The notes beneath the pieces were generated by a model. It saw only the letters and a list, made by a program, of their open reading frames with translations. It was not told the DNA's origin and made no database searches. Made by a program: the position numbers and the translations under genes. Positions 61,369 through 64,000 of a DNA stretch of 64,000 nucleotides are shown one piece after another (the first letter of the stretch is position 1; each line of letters starts with the position of its first letter). Origin of the DNA: Armatimonadota bacterium (lineage in GTDB: Bacteria; Armatimonadota; Zipacnadia; JAUWAU01); NCBI GenBank assembly GCA_030601885.1, contig JAUWAU010000005.1, positions 1 through 64,000 of the forward strand. The letters run 5' to 3'.

Positions 61369-63825
61369 CTACCGCGCCAGTCTGACCAGGCACACGCGGC
61401 GCGCCTGCTGCCCGTCGGGGGCCCGCGCCTCCAGGACGCAGAGATACGTCCCGTTCGGCAACGGCGTGCCGCTCGCTGAGCGCCCGTTCCAAGCGACCGC
61501 GTGCCTACCAGCCTCGGCCTCCAATCCCATCCGTACCCGCTGAACAAGGCGCCCGGCAACGTTCAGCACCTCGAGGCTCACGGCCGCATCCGCCGAGAGG
61601 CTGAACGTCATCTCCGCTCCCCGGCCCCCTCGGAGCGGCACTACCGAGAAGCTGCTGATGAGCGCTCCAGCCTGCTGTACGGGCTTGACTGTCACGGCGA
61701 AGCTGCGGCTGCCGCCGGCTCCCGGAGCCGCGAACTCGTACTGCGCGCACGTGCGCATGAACGTGCGCTTGCCCGTGTCGCGGTCGGTAAGCGTCGCCAC
61801 TCGATCCTTCGGCAATCGCCTGAGGTCCGGCCAAGTCAGCGTCACTGGCTCTCCCTCGACGCCGCCGCTGACGGTGAGCTCCCATTCGGCGGCCTCTTGC
61901 GCGGCGCCCCTTGTCTCCATCGCCAACTCAGACGCCCACGGCATCTGTCGGCCCGGTGCCTTATTGTAGGGCGGGGATGCCCTTCCCCGCCGGCCTTTGC
62001 CTCTGAGCACCATCCGCAACCTCCCCTCGCCGGGGGGCGCCGGGGCCTTCGGCCTATCCAGCGCCAAGCCGTCGAAGCCGTCTGACGCCGAGTCGGCCGC
62101 CGCGATGGTGATGCTATCCTCGCAGGTCCTGCACCTCGCCCGAACGTCGAACGCCCAGGCTGGCTGCGCTCGAGCCGCGTGTGCTGCCCGGATTGCCGTG
62201 CCTCCTGCGCCGCCAGTTGGCGGCGGGACGATCAGGGAACAGTCCACTCCTGGCAGTACCCAATAGCCGTACCACGACGACAACGCGTCCTCGGGCGTTT
62301 GACCGATGGTCGCCCTGCTGTAGCTGCCCGACGCGTCGTGGGAGTAGTAGAAGGTCGCCAACACCCAAGCGAGGGTCTGCGCGTCCGCCAGGCTGAGCAC
62401 GACGCTGCTATAGTCCACCTTCAGGCTATCCATCGTCGCTTCGTACGGCGCGGCCACCATGTTCCAGCCCGCCTGCAGCGGGATGGACTGATCCCCGTGC
62501 GGCAGCGTGCCACCCACGTCCACGTCCAGCGCGGCCGCTTGCGCCAGCAGCCAGTAGCCCTGCTGCGCACTGAGCGTGGTGGCTTGAGATTCCGGCAGGC
62601 TAGTCGGTATGGTCTGGTAGCCGCCGGCTTCCCAGCGCCACATGTAGTAATTGCCGTCGCCCAGGTCGTCGGAGAGCAGGTCGTGCGGCGTGGCCAGCGT
62701 CGGCGTGAGCGGGAACGAGATCATGTAATAGCCCGTCGCCGGCAGCGCATGCGACGCCTCCGCTGGCGGCCGCGTGGTGGCGTACTTGAGGCGCTCGTTG
62801 GTGTAGTCGAAGTAGCTTGTGTGCGGATAGCCGCTGGCATCCAGAGCCAGCGAGGTGTACCCGCCGACATAGCCCGCGCTGTCCACCGTCTGCATGTCCC
62901 AACTGCTGCCGTTCCAGGCGGCGTACTTGAGGTCGCGGTTGGGCCAGCCGCCATAGTAGCTTATATGCGGATAGCCGCTGGCATCCAGCGCCAGGGAGGT
63001 GTAGTAGCCGACGTCGCCGGCGCTGTCCACCGTCTCGATGTCCCAACTGCTGCCGTTCCAGGCGGCGTACTTGAGGTCACGGTTGCTGCCGTGGAAGTAG
63101 CTTATGCGTGGGTAGCCGCTGGCGTCCAGGGCCAGGGAGGTGTGGGCGCCGACATCGGCGGCGCTGTCCACCGTCTCAATCGCCCAACTGCTCCCGTTCC
63201 ACGCCGCGTACTTCACGTCGTGATTGGTGTCGTCGTAGTAGCTTATGTGCGGATAGCCGCTGGCGTCCAGCGCCAGGGAGGTGGCCAACCCGACGCGGCT
63301 GGCGCTGTCCACCGTCTGGATGTCCCAACTGGTGCCGCTCCAGGCGGCGTACTTGAGGTCCTCGTTGCCATAGTCATAGTAGCTTATGTGGGGATGGCCG
63401 CCGGCATCCAGCGCCAGGGAGGTGTACCAGCGGTCCGCCCCGGCGCTGTCCACCGTCTCGATGTCCCAACTGCTGCCGTTCCAGGCGGCGTACTTGAGGT
63501 TGCCGTTGCCGTAGTAGCTTATGTGCGGATAGCCGCTGGCGTCCAGAGCCAGGGAGCTGTGCGTGCCGACCACCCCGCCGCTGTCCACGGTGTGGATGTC
63601 CCAACTGCTGCCGTTCCAGGCGGCGTAGTTGAGGTCGCGGTTGGTGAAGTCGAGGTAGCTTATGCGCGGATAGCCGCTGGCGTCCAAGGCCAGGGAGGTG
63701 TACAAGCCGACGTCGCCGGCGCTGTCCACCGTCTGGATGTACCAGGCGTCCGCTGCGCAAGCCCCAGAGGCCACCAGCCACAACAGCCCACACAGAACCG
63801 TCGTCACGATTGCAGTCCGGGCCAT
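61369..63825 (-). CDS. Secreted seven-bladed propeller protein with FlgD-like C-terminal domain
   Basis: An 818-residue protein; the start at 63825 has GGAGGAG upstream, and a longer frame to 63996 is spurious. A signal peptide (MARTAIVTTVLCGLLW...) is followed by seven near-identical repeats of about 46 residues, each with the pattern TSLALDASGYPHISYY, DLKYAAWNGSSW and ETVDSAG. After residue 350 comes YMISFPLTPTLATPHDLLSD and a Gly-rich region, then a FlgD/T9SS-type Ig-like tail (FSLSADAAVSLEVLNVAGRL, then SGTPLPNGTYLCVLEARAPD). The propeller probably binds a ligand outside the cell; the tail may anchor or sort the protein. A REP palindrome is read in frame at 61970-61991. Confidence 0.8.
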   Translation of the reverse strand: MARTAIVTTVLCGLLWLVASGACAADAWYIQTVDSAGDVGLYTSLALDASGYPRISYLDFTNRDLNYAAWNGSSWDIHTVDSGGVVGTHSSLALDASGYPHISYYGNGNLKYAAWNGSSWDIETVDSAGADRWYTSLALDAGGHPHISYYDYGNEDLKYAAWSGTSWDIQTVDSASRVGLATSLALDASGYPHISYYDDTNHDVKYAAWNGSSWAIETVDSAADVGAHTSLALDASGYPRISYFHGSNRDLKYAAWNGSSWDIETVDSAGDVGYYTSLALDASGYPHISYYGGWPNRDLKYAAWNGSSWDMQTVDSAGYVGGYTSLALDASGYPHTSYFDYTNERLKYATTRPPAEASHALPATGYYMISFPLTPTLATPHDLLSDDLGDGNYYMWRWEAGGYQTIPTSLPESQATTLSAQQGYWLLAQAAALDVDVGGTLPHGDQSIPLQAGWNMVAAPYEATMDSLKVDYSSVVLSLADAQTLAWVLATFYYSHDASGSYSRATIGQTPEDALSSWYGYWVLPGVDCSLIVPPPTGGAGGTAIRAAHAARAQPAWAFDVRARCRTCEDSITIAAADSASDGFDGLALDRPKAPAPPGEGRLRMVLRGKGRRGRASPPYNKAPGRQMPWASELAMETRGAAQEAAEWELTVSGGVEGEPVTLTWPDLRRLPKDRVATLTDRDTGKRTFMRTCAQYEFAAPGAGGSRSFAVTVKPVQQAGALISSFSVVPLRGGRGAEMTFSLSADAAVSLEVLNVAGRLVQRVRMGLEAEAGRHAVAWNGRSASGTPLPNGTYLCVLEARAPDGQQARRVCLVRLAR
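61970..61991. repeat. REP-like palindrome inside the propeller gene
   Basis: Arms GGCGGGGA/TCCCCGCC with a short loop. It encodes part of the low-complexity segment GKGRRGRASPPYNKAPG between the beta region and the FlgD-like tail. Confidence 0.6.
62775..63750 (-). repeat. Seven tandem repeats encoding propeller blades
   Basis: Units of about 138-144 bases, highly similar also at DNA level (for example the recurring GTCCCAACTGCTGCCGTTCC on the plus strand). The close DNA identity suggests recent duplication or gene conversion. Confidence 0.8.
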
Positions 63826-64000
63826 GACATCATCTCCTCCGAAGAGAGGGCTCTGCGGTGCCCCGTGCCGTGGCCAGCTGGCGGCTGACCGCGCCTCAGC
63901 GCGCCAGCCCTCACCGGCCGCACGGCGCGGGCCTGCTGACCGTCGGGCGCCCGTGCCTCTGTCAGGCTCGGCGGCCGCATCCGGCTTCAGCGCCATCCGC
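63826..64000 (-). pseudogene. 3' remnant of a paralogue of the propeller gene
   Basis: On the minus strand one frame reads LTEARAPDGQQARAVRPVR, closely matching the EARAPDGQQARRVCLVRLAR end of the downstream propeller gene, but continuing past the expected stop and without the final motif. A stop lies just before it in the same frame. It looks like the decayed tail of a duplicate gene, cut by the window edge. Confidence 0.4.

Noticed and set aside
62775..63750. Possible CRISPR-like array because of regular repeat spacing
   Set aside because: The repeats are coding, about 140 bases, contiguous and give seven propeller blades; no spacers.
1..64000. tRNA or rRNA genes
   Set aside because: No cloverleaf-like TPsiC (GGTTCRA) segments with matching acceptor arms or conserved rRNA stretches seen by eye; a tRNA or covariance scan would be decisive.

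Overview
This is a GC-rich, gene-dense bacterial window with no rRNA, tRNA or CRISPR array that I can see by eye. The gene content suggests an uncultured, probably anaerobic or facultative, polysaccharide-degrading bacterium of the Armatimonadota/Hydrogenedentota/PVC-like type. It has many secreted carbohydrate-active proteins, three proteins of the uroporphyrinogen-decarboxylase (URO-D/MtaA) superfamily, a glycyl radical enzyme, a Gfo/Idh/MocA oxidoreductase, an FAD oxidoreductase, a ferredoxin-type aldo/keto reductase, a c-di-AMP-binding PII-like protein and many REP-like palindromes. The phylum assignment is inference from gene content only.

Layout. 0-6 kb: remnant of a sialidase gene, a large secreted DUF4838/CBM9/TPR protein, and a decayed REP-associated transposase (RAYT) element bounded by inverted terminal repeats. 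A small PH-like membrane protein follows, then a gene-poor stretch holding a string of hairpins that ends in a strong terminator. 6-16.5 kb: secreted glycan-degradation proteins (PL26-like lyase, GH123-like hydrolase) interleaved with two URO-D family proteins and an exported AMMECR1 protein. 16.7-22.7 kb: an alpha-2-macroglobulin with an intact thioester motif coupled to a redoxin without a CxxC motif, convergent with a STAS protein. 23-32.5 kb: 2Fe-2S ferredoxin, YraN, Gfo/Idh/MocA, a double M16 peptidase, a GT-C membrane enzyme, a DNRLRE protein and a PHP-domain protein. 32.5-37.9 kb (minus): a four-gene overlapping operon of URO-D, aspartoacylase-like, SbcD-like nuclease and SMC/YhaN-like ATPase. 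38.2-42.7 kb (plus): an ECF sigma factor overlapping a fusion of an anti-sigma zinc finger to a GspE/PilB ATPase, then a glycyl radical enzyme. 42.7-55.3 kb (minus): WD40 remnant, FAD oxidoreductase with a coupled 48-residue membrane peptide, aldo/keto reductase, hydrolases, an MFS-HEAT fusion, a DarA-like protein and a large secreted protein. 55.4-60.9 kb (minus): a compact RiPP (lasso-like) cluster consisting of a lipoprotein, a PqqD-like recognition protein, a 51-residue precursor, an HPr-kinase-like enzyme, a radical SAM/SPASM protein, a nucleotidyltransferase and a lasso B2-type peptidase. 61.4-64 kb: a secreted protein with seven near-identical beta-propeller blades, and at the window edge the remnant of a paralogue.

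The two strongest candidates for something undescribed are the RiPP cluster and the sigma/anti-sigma-ATPase pair. The RiPP cluster has a lasso-type leader and B1/B2 functions, but no asparagine-synthetase-like cyclase is visible and the core has no Asp or Glu. In the second system a secretion/pilus-type ATPase carries the anti-sigma zinc finger. A third theme is in-frame domestication of REP palindromes: at least four genes carry a perfect or near-perfect palindrome inside the reading frame.
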